NCBI GenBank assembly: GCA_023150945.1
Contig: JAKLJX010000025.1
Location: forward strand, 30,989-94,988
Length of the DNA: 64,000 nucleotides
Direction: 5' to 3'
Origin: a bacterium
GTDB taxonomy: Bacteria; Zhuqueibacterota; Zhuqueibacteria; Zhuqueibacterales; Zhuqueibacteraceae
The notes under the pieces are model-generated. The model had not been told where the DNA came from, did not search any database, and saw nothing but the letters and a program-made list of their open reading frames with translations. Below, piece after piece: positions 27,346 to 37,036 of the stretch. The position numbers and the translations under genes are program-made. Position 1 is the stretch's first letter, and each line of letters starts with the position of its first letter.

Positions 27346-29235
27346 TTACTTCGTCAAGACCATCTTCCGGGTCTGGTTGAAGTTGCCTGCTTCCAGCTTG
27401 TAGAAATAGATGCCGGAGGGCATGTTCGCGGCATTCCAGGTGGCGGTATGGCTGCCCGCCGGCAGCTTGCTGTTGACCAGCGTCGCGACCTTTTGGCCGA
27501 TGGCGTTGAAGACTTCCAGCTTCACCTTCACGCTCGCCGGCAGGTTGAACGAAATCGCCGTGGCAGGATTGAAGGGATTGGGGAAGTTCTGCGCCAGGGC
27601 ATAGTCCGCCGGCAGGCCCGCGCTGGGATCATGATCGGAGACGCTGCTGGGCGGCGTCGTCGGAATCTGTGCCGCAGGGAAACTGTAGTACATCATAAAC
27701 GTCGAGGTCGTCTGATTACCCGGCTGCACTGCGCCGCCGTTGACATCATCCGAGCCGTAGACGAAGTGCAGATTTTCGTCCACTCGCCTGGCCACCGAGA
27801 CGTACTTGTCTTCGGTGCCGCGCGAGTCGGTGAGGTTCACCACCGGCGAGCCCCAGGTGGCGCCGCCATCCGCGGAACCGGTGGCGTAGATGTCCAGATA
27901 ATTCAAGCCCACGGCATCCGTGTCATTCGGCGTCGGCGCGCTGAAAGCAACGTACAGAACATTGTTCGCATCCACGCCGATGGAGGGCCAGTACACACCG
28001 CTGCCCAAACCGCGGCCCCAGTTTGCCGAGCTGGGGAAGCCGGTGCCTTCGCCGTCCACGATGTCGGCGCGGGTTGCCACCTCCGTGACACCGAGGGTCG
28101 GAGTCCAGTGCAACAGCGGCGACAAGGTGTACAGGAAAGATTCCGGCGCGGTGCCGGCGGAATCCGGCAGCACCAGGAAATTCTCGAACACGATGTGCGG
28201 CATGCCGTTGTTGTCGTAGATCAAATCGAGTTGGGCGTTGGGCCGGAAATCACCCTCTACCGGCGGCACACCCTTGCCGATGTTGGTGATATTCGTCCAG
28301 GTCCAAGTCGCGCCATTGTCGGTGGACTCGGCAAACAGAATCTCGTTGCTGTTGAAGCCGGCATCGTACGAGGCGAACGCCGCAACACCGACCTTATCAC
28401 CCCAGGCGTCGATGGCATAGCCATCGGCGTCACCGCCGCCGACCCACAGACCATTGGTGGTATCGGGTGGGTCACCGGCAGCCGCGCCAGGTTTCTGAAA
28501 CGCGAAGCGGAATTCCCAATTGAATCCGCCGTCGGTGGAGCGGCCATAAACCGGATACTGCCCGCCGCCCAATCCCGGAAATGGATCAAATGTGGAGTGC
28601 GTCACCACCACATGAAAATTGTCCTTGCCATCAACCACGATGCGCGGCCAGGTCAGATCTGAACCGGTTGGAAAGTTCCCGGTGATCGAGGAGGTCCAAA
28701 TGCCCAAGCCCTGCAGAGCGTCGACATTCACTTCCAATCCGCCGTGAGCTGCGATCACGCTCCGGCCGTCAGCGGTCGCGGAAATATTGCCCCAGCCAAC
28801 CCGGCCAGCTTCGACCTTGGTCATCGGCAGCAGGAAGCCATTGCCATCATTGTAGGCAAAAAAGGTTGCCCGGTCAGGCCAGGTGCCGAGCGGGCCTTCC
28901 GCGGCTGTTCGCGCAATCGCCAGAATACCGTCGCCGTAATTGTGAATATGACGGCCCATGGCATTATTGGTCATGAAATCGTAGGTCGATTCGATCAGTT
29001 GCAGACCCGGGCCGGCTTTGGCTGCGGACTTGAGCAGCGCTCTGGGCTGCGCCTGAGCAGCCAGGATGTCCTGCGCGCCGACAGCGGGGACGCGTTGTAC
29101 TTTTTGAATTCTCTTGTCTGATTTGCGGTCGATGGCAGAGGCGGCGACTGCGAACATCAGACAAAAGACTGCGGCGTAACGAAGCGCCTGGAACAACCTG
29201 CTGCATTCCATCTTCGCCAAAAGGAAATTTTGCAT
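27346..29235 (-). CDS. T9SS cargo with BNR/sialidase-type repeats (paralog 2)
   Basis: A 629-residue secreted protein. The ATG at 29235 has GAGGT eight bases upstream and gives a signal peptide ending near VAASAI; longer forms are unlikely. The body has BNR/Asp-box-type motifs (STDGGFNWEF, STDNGATWTW, SADGGATWGS), typical of sialidase-like six-bladed propellers. It ends in a classic sorting domain (AQNFPNPFNPAT ... TRKMVLTK). The catalytic Arg triad and acid of true sialidases could not be identified, so the activity is open. It is a close paralog of the gene just upstream and probably arose by tandem duplication. Confidence 0.82.
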   Translation of the reverse strand: MQNFLLAKMECSRLFQALRYAAVFCLMFAVAASAIDRKSDKRIQKVQRVPAVGAQDILAAQAQPRALLKSAAKAGPGLQLIESTYDFMTNNAMGRHIHNYGDGILAIARTAAEGPLGTWPDRATFFAYNDGNGFLLPMTKVEAGRVGWGNISATADGRSVIAAHGGLEVNVDALQGLGIWTSSITGNFPTGSDLTWPRIVVDGKDNFHVVVTHSTFDPFPGLGGGQYPVYGRSTDGGFNWEFRFAFQKPGAAAGDPPDTTNGLWVGGGDADGYAIDAWGDKVGVAAFASYDAGFNSNEILFAESTDNGATWTWTNITNIGKGVPPVEGDFRPNAQLDLIYDNNGMPHIVFENFLVLPDSAGTAPESFLYTLSPLLHWTPTLGVTEVATRADIVDGEGTGFPSSANWGRGLGSGVYWPSIGVDANNVLYVAFSAPTPNDTDAVGLNYLDIYATGSADGGATWGSPVVNLTDSRGTEDKYVSVARRVDENLHFVYGSDDVNGGAVQPGNQTTSTFMMYYSFPAAQIPTTPPSSVSDHDPSAGLPADYALAQNFPNPFNPATAISFNLPASVKVKLEVFNAIGQKVATLVNSKLPAGSHTATWNAANMPSGIYFYKLEAGNFNQTRKMVLTK

Positions 29236-29361
29236 CGCCACTACCTCACAGAAGATTATGACCGGTGTGAAAACTGCGCGTTGGGAGAGCCCGTTCCGGC
29301 TTGGCACTCCCAACGCGTTGGGATCTAAAGCGCAGAGACGACAGTCCGGTGCAATACCGGC

Positions 29362-31131
29362 TTACTTCATCAACGTCATTTTGGTCACTTGCGAAAAGCC
29401 GGCGCTCTTCAGCTTGGCGAAGTAAACGCCGGAAGACACATTCTTCGCGGGATTCCAGGTGACATTGTGCTTGCCCGCTTGCACCACGCCATTCACCAGC
29501 GTGGCCACCAGCTTGCCGTTCACGTCATAGACGCTCAGGTTGACTTCCGCCGGCTTGCTCACTTCGAAGGTGAGATTGGTCGCAGGGTTGAACGGGTTCG
29601 GGAAATTCTGGTGCAGCGCAAACGAGGCCGGCACGCTGGAAACCGGGCGATCGCTCACGCCGGTGAGCACGACTTTGCTCTTCGCCACGGCGTAGTAGAG
29701 GTGGTTCGAGCTGCCCGTGCCACCGCCCTGAACGCTGTTGCCGGTGCTGCCATCCGAAGAGTAGACAAAGCGCAGGCTATCGCCCACATTGGGCGCGAGG
29801 TAGGCCCACAGATCCTCGGATTGCGGGGTATCGGTGAGGTTGGTCACCGGTCCCCAGCTCGCACCACCGTTGGCCGAGCCAATGGCGTAGACATCGGTAT
29901 AGTGCGCGCTATCTGGATCAAAGTCATTGGGACGGAAAGTAGCGAACAACAGATACAGATTGTTCTCGGCATCCAGGCCGGCGGAGGGCTGGCACACAAC
30001 GTTGCCATCAACGTTGTGCTGATCGAATGCCCCCAGGTTGCCAGAAAACAGACCGATTTCCTGATCCGAACCCGGAATGTCATTGAAATCGACGACTTCG
30101 GCGATACCCGTGGCGGCACTCCAATGGTAGATGCCGGCCGTTCCGCTTTCGTAGAGATCAATGGCGGTGCCGGCCGAGTCCGGCAGACCAGTGAAGCTCT
30201 CCCAAAAAATGTGGAGATTGCCGTTGTTGTCATAAATCACATCGCAAGAACCGGCCGGCAAATCCGCCGAGGTGCCGGGGGGCAAGGTTGTCGGGTTGTT
30301 GGTCAGGTTCTGGTAGGCCCAGGTCGTGGCATTGTCAGAGCTGGTCCACAAGTGAATGTCCGCTCCGGTCTCAGCCACAACCACCGCAACATTATCGCCC
30401 TGGCTGGCCATGTCTTGATCATCCGCACTAAAGCCGGGTTTGCGGGTGCTGGTGTCCGGCCAAAGGTATTGGAAGGACCAAGTAGCGCCTTCATCGCGGG
30501 ACACGGCGATGCTCTTGACCAGGGCCACGCCATTGATCGTGGCGTTGGTGGTGGAGCAGACAATGATATTGTCCTTGCCGTCCACTGTCAAGCGCGGCCA
30601 TTGGTCAGCCGCTGCGCCGATATTGCCGGTGATGCTGCTGGTCCAAATGCCGAGGCCTTTGAGCGCGTCGATGTTGACCTCGTTGGCAACGTGCGAAAGC
30701 GTAACGCTGCGGCCATCCGCCAGCGCCGCAATGCTGGACCAGCCGCGGCGCACCTGCTCGACTTTCGTCATCGGCGACCAGGTGGTGCCGTCAAAATAGG
30801 AAAAATAGGTACCCCGGTCGGTCGCGGCGGCGTCAGTCGCGCCCATGCGACCCACCGCGAGGGTGCCGTCGCCATAGTCGACGAGGTTATTCAACACGCC
30901 GCCATTGGAACCATAGTCATACGTGGTTTCCATCAAAAACGCGCCCGGCCCAATGGCATTGGTCTTGTGCAAGACTCGCCCAGTCTGGACCGCCGGGATC
31001 GGTTCATCGCCGCGAATCATTTGCTGCCGCTTGGCCTTGTCGATTTTGTGCAGTTCTTGCTTGGCGCCCGTGCCAGCAAACGCTGCCGCGGCAAAGCACA
31101 AACACAGCATAGCGGTAAAAAGTTTACGCAT
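29362..31131 (-). CDS. T9SS cargo with BNR/sialidase-type repeats (paralog 1)
   Basis: A 589-residue secreted protein whose ATG at 31131 follows a GGAGGG ribosome binding site and opens a clear signal peptide (MRKLFTAMLCLCFAAAAFAG). The body shares with its neighbour the wording LETTYDYGSN-type start, ALKGLGIWTSSITGN, WPRLTVDGKDN and Asp-box-like motifs (SRDEGATWSF, SSDNATTWAY, SANGGASWGP). It ends with a sorting domain (HQNFPNPFNPAT ... VTKMTLMK). A propeller fold at the cell surface is likely. No enzyme activity can be assigned. Confidence 0.82.
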   Translation of the reverse strand: MRKLFTAMLCLCFAAAAFAGTGAKQELHKIDKAKRQQMIRGDEPIPAVQTGRVLHKTNAIGPGAFLMETTYDYGSNGGVLNNLVDYGDGTLAVGRMGATDAAATDRGTYFSYFDGTTWSPMTKVEQVRRGWSSIAALADGRSVTLSHVANEVNIDALKGLGIWTSSITGNIGAAADQWPRLTVDGKDNIIVCSTTNATINGVALVKSIAVSRDEGATWSFQYLWPDTSTRKPGFSADDQDMASQGDNVAVVVAETGADIHLWTSSDNATTWAYQNLTNNPTTLPPGTSADLPAGSCDVIYDNNGNLHIFWESFTGLPDSAGTAIDLYESGTAGIYHWSAATGIAEVVDFNDIPGSDQEIGLFSGNLGAFDQHNVDGNVVCQPSAGLDAENNLYLLFATFRPNDFDPDSAHYTDVYAIGSANGGASWGPVTNLTDTPQSEDLWAYLAPNVGDSLRFVYSSDGSTGNSVQGGGTGSSNHLYYAVAKSKVVLTGVSDRPVSSVPASFALHQNFPNPFNPATNLTFEVSKPAEVNLSVYDVNGKLVATLVNGVVQAGKHNVTWNPAKNVSSGVYFAKLKSAGFSQVTKMTLMK

Positions 31132-31484
31132 GGGTACTACCCTCCACAGATTGATTGGTGGATGATGTGAGTTGTAATTGTGGCCGAAATGCAAAAGCCG
31201 ATGCTCATCTCAGAGGACAGCATCACCTCCCTTCAGGAATCGAGGTGCGGGAGGGATCGGAGCAATTCGACTGCCGGCCCGGTTCGCGACGCCGGGCCGC
31301 TTCCGCTTGGGATTGAGGCGTGAACAACGATTGGCAATTGCTGGTGAGGAAATCCGTCAAGCAATGTCGCGCGCGGTCCTGCCAGCTTGCCGGTCATCTC
31401 TCTTTGAAGAGGTTGCCGAAAATAAACACTCTTTTCTACTTTGTCCAGCAGTTTCTTCGGGCGGCGGGATAAATCTTGAAGTGC

Positions 31485-31515
31485 AAAAAAGGGAAGGCCG
31501 CCGGGCGGCCTTCCC
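31485..31515 (-). terminator. Rho-independent terminator at the end of cluster B
   Basis: On the minus strand GGGAAGGCCG and CGGCCTTCCC form a ten-base GC-rich stem with a five-base loop, followed by TTTTTTGC. It lies about 225 bases beyond the last gene of cluster B, with the structured repeats at 31590-31713 in between. A further seven-base hairpin GGCCCGG/CCGGGCC sits at 31276-31298 in the leader of the next gene. Confidence 0.8.
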
Positions 31516-31589
31516 TCTGCAGCGCACTTCCGGGCGCAACAATTCTCTGATCACGTCGCTTCTGCCAAAGCCTGCCTTGAAAGGCCCAT

Positions 31590-31713
31590 CGTAGCCCTGC
31601 GCCCTGGCGGGGCATTGGCATGGCACTGCACAGCTTTCCAGGACAGCCGCCCACAAGGGGCGGGGGCTACGATCATTGCCACGACAGCCGCCTACGAGGG
31701 GCGGGGGCTACGA
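31590..31713. repeat. REP-like structured repeats related to the 65-bp array
   Basis: CGTAGCCCTGCGCCCTGGCGGGGCATT ends in a hairpin region and is followed by CCGCCC-ACAA-GGGGCGG and GGGCTACGA, so the outer ends CGTAGCCC and GGGCTACG also pair. A second, shorter copy of the 3' half (ACAGCCGCC ... GGGGGCTACGA) follows directly at 31683-31713. The layout matches the 9468-9890 units, with the same CCTGG and CACAAGG loops and different but still paired stems. Confidence 0.65.
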
Positions 31714-31739
31714 GGCTCGCCAACACCACTGCGCAAAGA

Positions 31740-33497
31740 TCAGATCTCGCCGAAATCAGACAGAATCTTGCGCGCCGCAGCCTCGGCATCACTGGTATTC
31801 AAGTGGTAGAGCGGGAAGCCGAACACCGCCGTCCGGAAGCTGGTGCCGATGTACTTCACGCCGACGATTGCGCCCTGCCAATCCTGATTGCCACTGGCGG
31901 AATTGAACGTATAGATCGCCTCGGCACCTTCCCGCAGCGTGAATGCATCGATGGGTGAAAGGCCGGGACGATTCGGAATCGGGTTTTTCGCCAGATCGAC
32001 GTTGATGTTGGGATAGCCCGCCTGGCCGGTGGCGCCATTGAAGTCGAACAAGTTGCCCGGCGTCTGGCGCGTGGAAGCAATCCTGAGATAGTTCCACACA
32101 AAAGCATAGGAGGCCAGTGCCGCAGGCTGCGTGGGATCGAAAGTGGCGACCGGCGTGGTGGTGGCAATCTGGTTGATATGACGCCAGCCGGTCATCCAGA
32201 GTTTGCCGCCCACGGTGAGATAGTCGCCCAGAAGCTGAATCTGGCGCGGGATGTTCGTCGCGGTGGCTTCGTCACTTTGCCAGATGACGGTGGAATAGTT
32301 GCCAAAGCCCTTCTTGGGGGTGGGTGCGCCCTGGGTGAGATAATCCCACAGGGTGAAACGCGCGCCCGCCGCAGTGAGCACCTGCGAATAGAAATTGTCG
32401 ACATTGGTGTCGCCGGTGGCCGGCGGCCGGCCGGCCAACTGGCCGTTGCCGTCATCCACCACCAGCACGCCGGCACTCAGAGTCGCAGCCACAATGTCAT
32501 AGCGATACAGCGCGATGTCACTGAGCTTGCCGGCGAGATCACGGTGTTGCACTTCGAACGTGTGCGTGCCCGGCGTGACGTTGGTCAAGTCTAGTGTGGA
32601 AACCGCGGTCGAGAATTCCGTCCACGCGCCGCCGTCAATGCGATAGCGGCTGCCGGTGGAAGCGCCGCCGGCGTAGTTGAACGTCGGCGCCCAACTGAAC
32701 GATACGGTGTTGCCGGTGGCGAGCGAGAAGGCGGAGCTGTCTGGATAGAACGCCGCGCCGTTCTTCAACGCGCTCAACACCACGCCCGGCTTGACCGTGG
32801 CCGAGGCCACAAACCGGAATTCCGCCGGCGACTCGTCGACAGCCAGCGCATTGTCACGCGCCTGCGCAAAGAAAGTATGCGCGCCTTCCGGCAACAGGCC
32901 AAATGGCGAGGTCAGGCTGAACTCAAATACCGGATTCGACTGCCATGCCGACCACTGGCCGCCCGCATCGATCTTGTAGCGATAGGTGTACTCCGGCCCG
33001 TTGTCCGGGTCATCCACTGCCACGGCGGTGAAAACCGCGCCCTGGCCAAAGGTCGCGCCCTGGCTGGGGTTGCCCACCACTTGAATCTCGGTGTTGGGCA
33101 CGACGTTGGTCGCCGTAAACGTCAGCGTTGCCGGGGTGGGGTCGTTGGCGCCGTCGTTGTCACGCGCGGCCACGGACACGCTGTGCTGCTCATCCTGGTT
33201 GGCGGCGGTAAAGCGAAAGGTGGAATCGGTCGAGGTCGTGAAGACGGTGTTGCCATCCACTGTAACCGTATAGCCCTTCACCACACCGTCTTGATCCTTG
33301 CCGTTCCAGGAGATGGTGACAAAGTAGCTGTTGGTGCTGCCGGATTTCGGCCCGGAGGTGATCTCAGTGTCCGGCGGCTCGTTGGTCTTGAGCGTGTAGT
33401 CGCCGGGATCGACCAAGCCGCATCCTGTCAATGCCAGCAACGCCAGGCTCAAGACGCCGGCCGCGCGCAGGGCATGTTTAAAGCTGCCTGATTTCAT
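31740..33497 (-). CDS. Cluster B lipoprotein with Ig-like and amidotransferase-like domains
   Basis: A 585-residue lipoprotein; the lipobox LALTGC gives Cys26. GGGAGG precedes the ATG at 33497. The N-terminal half has Ig/fibronectin-like modules (WNGKDQDGVVKGYTVTVDG, SVAARDNDGANDPTPATL). The C-terminal half begins AGVLVVDDGNGQ and has STVIWQSD and YLTVGGKLWMTGW, resembling class I glutamine-amidotransferase-like or GldG-type folds that lack obvious catalytic residues. It is a paralog of the cluster C lipoprotein at 42277-43485; both end in FGFPL ... ILxxxFGE. It closes cluster B. The function is unknown, most likely binding. Confidence 0.72.
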   Translation of the reverse strand: MKSGSFKHALRAAGVLSLALLALTGCGLVDPGDYTLKTNEPPDTEITSGPKSGSTNSYFVTISWNGKDQDGVVKGYTVTVDGNTVFTTSTDSTFRFTAANQDEQHSVSVAARDNDGANDPTPATLTFTATNVVPNTEIQVVGNPSQGATFGQGAVFTAVAVDDPDNGPEYTYRYKIDAGGQWSAWQSNPVFEFSLTSPFGLLPEGAHTFFAQARDNALAVDESPAEFRFVASATVKPGVVLSALKNGAAFYPDSSAFSLATGNTVSFSWAPTFNYAGGASTGSRYRIDGGAWTEFSTAVSTLDLTNVTPGTHTFEVQHRDLAGKLSDIALYRYDIVAATLSAGVLVVDDGNGQLAGRPPATGDTNVDNFYSQVLTAAGARFTLWDYLTQGAPTPKKGFGNYSTVIWQSDEATATNIPRQIQLLGDYLTVGGKLWMTGWRHINQIATTTPVATFDPTQPAALASYAFVWNYLRIASTRQTPGNLFDFNGATGQAGYPNINVDLAKNPIPNRPGLSPIDAFTLREGAEAIYTFNSASGNQDWQGAIVGVKYIGTSFRTAVFGFPLYHLNTSDAEAAARKILSDFGEI

Positions 33498-33609
33498 CAA
33501 ATCCTCCCGCTATATGCGAAGTTTCAAGATTATCTGACATGATCATCGCTGGTGCTTCCGAGGCGCGCACGCCTGGAGGCGGCTGCGCCGGCCAGCGCCA
33601 TGACGAAGC

Positions 33610-34644
33610 TCAAAACTGAAACGACAGCGAAAACCGATGCGGCTGATTCATGAAGGAACTGGTGTCCGTGAGATTGCCGAGATCGGCGTAGGCATAATCC
33701 ACGCGCAGCAGATTCTTCTCCGCGCTGAACGGTACGTTGACGCCAAAGCCCAGCGTGAAGCCGTCGGTATCATAGTTGTAGTTGTAGCCGCCCCGCAGCG
33801 AGAAGCGCTCGCTGAAGGTCAGCTCCAGGCCGCCGTTCAGGCGTTCCTGGTTGTCCGCCGGATGCTCGAACTGGGCGGCGAGGTTGCCTTTGAGGCTTTC
33901 TCCCAAATCCACACCCACCATCGATTCCAGATCCGCCATCACGCCGGTCTTGAACGTGATCGGCAGGGGGGCGGAGTCGAAATCCTGGCGGCGCGGCTGG
34001 CCGCCGGTGGTGCTGGCGGTGCGATAGTCCAGGAAGCCGCCGTCAAAGTTGGTGTCGGCGCCGAAGTTTTGGATCACCATGCCCAGGCGCAGCGAACGGA
34101 AATCGGTTTGATACTGCAGGCCGGCATCGAAGCTCACGCCGCTGGAGACGAAGCTGGCGAGTTCCTCGCGGATGTAGCGCGCCTGCACGCCGAAGGTGAA
34201 GCGGTTGCTCACCTGGCGCGAGTAGGACAAGCCCACCGCGATGTCGGAAGCCGTGATCAACTCGCCGGTGCCCTCCGGCCGGGAGGGCGTGCGCACGAGC
34301 AAATCGTCCATATGCAACACACCGATATTCAACCCGAACGAGCCCAGGGTGGTGGAAATGGGCAGGACCAACGCAATATTGTCATAGTTGATGTCGGCCG
34401 GCATGTTGATGTGGGTGAGCATGACTTCCTTCTTGGTGGCCCAACCCAGGCCGGCGGGATTCCAGTAGACCGCCGAGGCATCAACCGCGCCCGCGACAAA
34501 GGCGTTGCCCATGCCGATGCCGCGCACGCCCACCGGGATCTTCAAAAACTGAAAGGAGGTGGTGCCCACCCGCTCGATTCCCAGCACGGTCATCGGCAGG
34601 ATGAGCAACACGAGAATATGTACAAAGTGTTTTTTCATTTTCAT
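33610..34644 (-). CDS. PorV/PorQ family outer-membrane protein, cluster B
   Basis: A 344-residue protein with a signal peptide (1-22), then FLKIPVGVRGIGMGNAFVAGAVDASAVYWNPAGLGW, the hallmark N-terminal region of PorV/PorQ and FadL-like barrels, and a barrel ending FSLSFQF. GGAG sits six bases before the ATG. It lies between the cluster B surface partner and the lipoprotein, as in clusters A and C. By family, it would receive or anchor a secreted protein at the outer membrane; the adjacent partner is the obvious candidate. Confidence 0.87.
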   Translation of the reverse strand: MKMKKHFVHILVLLILPMTVLGIERVGTTSFQFLKIPVGVRGIGMGNAFVAGAVDASAVYWNPAGLGWATKKEVMLTHINMPADINYDNIALVLPISTTLGSFGLNIGVLHMDDLLVRTPSRPEGTGELITASDIAVGLSYSRQVSNRFTFGVQARYIREELASFVSSGVSFDAGLQYQTDFRSLRLGMVIQNFGADTNFDGGFLDYRTASTTGGQPRRQDFDSAPLPITFKTGVMADLESMVGVDLGESLKGNLAAQFEHPADNQERLNGGLELTFSERFSLRGGYNYNYDTDGFTLGFGVNVPFSAEKNLLRVDYAYADLGNLTDTSSFMNQPHRFSLSFQF

Positions 34645-34708
34645 TTCTCCGGAAGCAATCAGTGATCAGTGACCTGTGATCGGTGATCAATGCTCAGCGA
34701 TCGGTGGC

Positions 34709-34746
34709 CAGTGAGCAGTAGGCTGATGCCGGATGACTGCTCACTG
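34709..34746. repeat. Inverted repeat in a repeat-rich gap of cluster B
   Basis: CAGTGAGCAGT (34709-34719) and ACTGCTCACTG (34736-34746) are a perfect 11-base inverted repeat with a 16-base loop. The upstream bases 34656-34700 are variations of GATCAGTGATC. It lies between the partner and PorV-like genes of cluster B, in the transcribed region. Confidence 0.6.
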
Positions 34747-34761
34747 ATTACTGACCACTGG

Positions 34762-36960
34762 TTATTTCACCACAATGAACTTGCCGATTTTCTCCTCACC
34801 ATTGGCGGAGACACGGTACAAATAGATGCCCGCCGTCACTTCCTGGCTGAGGCGCGTGCGCAAATCCCAGATCGCCACGCCCGAGCCGCTGTGCCGGATT
34901 TCCTGCACGAGATCACCGGCAAGGGTGAAGATCTGAATCACGGCCTGCTCCGGCATGTTCACGAATTGAATCGCCTTGGGGAAGTTGCGGTCGCCGACCT
35001 CGTTGAACCGGCCGAACTGCTCGAACTCCGAGCTGCCGACGTAGGGGTTGGGCACCACATAAACCTGATCCAAAGTCGACTTTGCGCTGGAATTGGCTAC
35101 CACAATTTTCTGACGGGCGAGGCCGCGCGAGCTTTCCAGCACGCCGACGCCACCGACGGTGCGGTCATACTCCGGATGGTTGATTTCGTCACCGTTGTCG
35201 CCATTGTCATAGGAGGTGACGACATACTTGATTTGCACCAGCGGCGGCACGCCCTGATCAACGTACTCATATCTGCCCTGGTCGTTCAACTGCGGCAGGC
35301 CGCGGTCAAAACCGATGCCGTTGACCACGTCGAAGTCGGCCACCAAGGTGAAACTGACACCATCCAAGCTGCGCCAAATGCGGTAGCCTTCGAAATCCGG
35401 TTTCTTGGCGATCGGGTCGATCGAGTTCTCCGCGCGCCGATCCCAGGTGATGCGTGCCGCGCGCTCCAACGGCTCGAGCGTGAAGTTGGGCGCGTCGGGC
35501 GCGGTCGGGCCGCGGAAGTCATTCTGGAACAGGGACAGCGCCTGGCGGGAGTTCTGCGCGATCAACTCGATGTTCTCCGCGCGGCTCAGGCCGGCGCGGC
35601 CACCGCTGATGATCGCCAGCGTCACCGGCAAGGTCTGGCCGGGTTGCAGGTCGCCGAGCGGGCCAAAGGAGAAGACGAAACGCCAGTCACCGTTCACGAA
35701 CTGGTCAGGGTCGCGTACGCCGCTCGACATCTTGACGTACTTTTCGACGTTGTCATTGGGGTCGCCGCCGGTGAGACGGTTGAAGTTCAGGTAGGTCGAG
35801 CCGACGTCGGGCAACGGGGTTTTCAACACCCGCACCCCGAAGAACTGCGCTTCCAGACCGGCGCCGTCATCATCGCCGCCGATGGCGGTTTTCAACGAAT
35901 CGATGTAAAACGTAATGTCATCCTCCGAGCCCGGACGGCCTTGCGCGTCGGTCCCCACGTCGAAATCGAAAAAGGTGCCGAGGTAGACGTCGCGCAACAC
36001 CTCGGTGCCGATGTTGGTCACGAAGTATTCGATGATGAGAAAGTCATCGCGGAAAGTTTCCGACCATTGAAACGAGTGTTGCACCACGCGCACGTTCAGG
36101 GGCGTGAAGCCGTCGGCATCGGCGTTGCTCAAGCAGGAGGCGCAGGTGTCAACATAAGTGGTGTACCATTCCTGGCCGCCGCGGGCGATGGTGTCTTCAT
36201 CTTCCTTGCCGTCGCCGTCATCATCCAGCGAGCCCGGCACTTTGTCGCCATCGAAATCAGGATCATCACTGTCAATCAGGCCGTCAAAATCATTGTCGAG
36301 AAAATCGGCGGAGACGTCACCCACCGGATCCTCGTCGATGTGCGGTTCCGGGTCATAGTTCAGAATGCCGTCGCCATTGGCATCGGCGTTGGGGCCGTCC
36401 CAGTCATTGCTGGGCGAGCCGTCACCGTTGAGGTCATCGGTGGCCGCGTTCCAGTCGCCGTCGTCGTCATTTTCTTTGGCGCCGTCATCAGTGGATTGAT
36501 ACAGCCAGGTGGACAAGGCGCCATATTCGCCGGTGCCGTTGTCACCATCGGTCACCGTGGATACAATGCGCTGGTTGTTCTTGATGGCGCCCACCCACAA
36601 GCCGCCGGAGAAAAGGAAGTTCGTGCCGGTGCCGCCGGGGTATTCCAGTTTGGGCGCAAGTTGCGAGGAGGCGGGGTGAAACGGTGTCGGCGGGCCGGCC
36701 GGCCGGTCATCGGGGTTGGCCAGTTCGCCGAAGTTGGCCATCATCAACCATTGCAGGCCTTTGTCGTGCACTGCGAAGCGGTTGGCAACGATGGCGTTCG
36801 GCTTCAGCAGGCCGAACACCTCCTGCGGTTGCATGATGCGCGCCTGGTTGTCGCGGGATTTTCTCTCTTTGCGCTCGCGGCCAAAGGCCTCGGTCGATCC
36901 GACCACCGCCAGCGCGAGCAGAGAGACCGCGATGATACCAAAAACTTTTTGCACTCTCAT
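34762..36960 (-). CDS. Cluster B surface partner with calcium-binding-type repeats
   Basis: A 732-residue secreted protein; GGAAGGAG precedes the ATG at 36960 and a signal peptide follows (1-25). Residues about 167-263 hold a run of acidic DxDxDG loops (DLNGDGSPSND, DANGDGILNYD, DDDGDGKEDED), like thrombospondin type 3 or EF-hand loops that bind calcium. A fibronectin-III-like domain comes next (TWDRRAENSIDPIAKKPDFEGYRIWRS wording), then the variant C-terminal domain VVPNPY ... VIQIFTLAGDLVQEI ... GKFIVVK. It has no NYPNPFNP motif. Paralogs occupy the same position in clusters A and C. Surface exposure is inferred. Confidence 0.78.
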   Translation of the reverse strand: MRVQKVFGIIAVSLLALAVVGSTEAFGRERKERKSRDNQARIMQPQEVFGLLKPNAIVANRFAVHDKGLQWLMMANFGELANPDDRPAGPPTPFHPASSQLAPKLEYPGGTGTNFLFSGGLWVGAIKNNQRIVSTVTDGDNGTGEYGALSTWLYQSTDDGAKENDDDGDWNAATDDLNGDGSPSNDWDGPNADANGDGILNYDPEPHIDEDPVGDVSADFLDNDFDGLIDSDDPDFDGDKVPGSLDDDGDGKEDEDTIARGGQEWYTTYVDTCASCLSNADADGFTPLNVRVVQHSFQWSETFRDDFLIIEYFVTNIGTEVLRDVYLGTFFDFDVGTDAQGRPGSEDDITFYIDSLKTAIGGDDDGAGLEAQFFGVRVLKTPLPDVGSTYLNFNRLTGGDPNDNVEKYVKMSSGVRDPDQFVNGDWRFVFSFGPLGDLQPGQTLPVTLAIISGGRAGLSRAENIELIAQNSRQALSLFQNDFRGPTAPDAPNFTLEPLERAARITWDRRAENSIDPIAKKPDFEGYRIWRSLDGVSFTLVADFDVVNGIGFDRGLPQLNDQGRYEYVDQGVPPLVQIKYVVTSYDNGDNGDEINHPEYDRTVGGVGVLESSRGLARQKIVVANSSAKSTLDQVYVVPNPYVGSSEFEQFGRFNEVGDRNFPKAIQFVNMPEQAVIQIFTLAGDLVQEIRHSGSGVAIWDLRTRLSQEVTAGIYLYRVSANGEEKIGKFIVVK

Positions 36961-37036
36961 GAAGTCTCCTTCCGTCTGATATAACCTGCGCGCCCCGGCC
37001 GCCAAGCATACCGGGGCGCGTGGGAAATAGATCGTA

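Noticed and set aside
27130..28662. A 510-codon plus-strand frame through the BNR cargo gene and its terminator
   Set aside because: It runs antisense to a clear signal-peptide and sorting-domain gene and through a terminator hairpin.
31132..31420. Possible riboswitch before the BNR cargo gene
   Set aside because: Several short stems are present but they match no riboswitch consensus I can recall, and no second structure competes with them.
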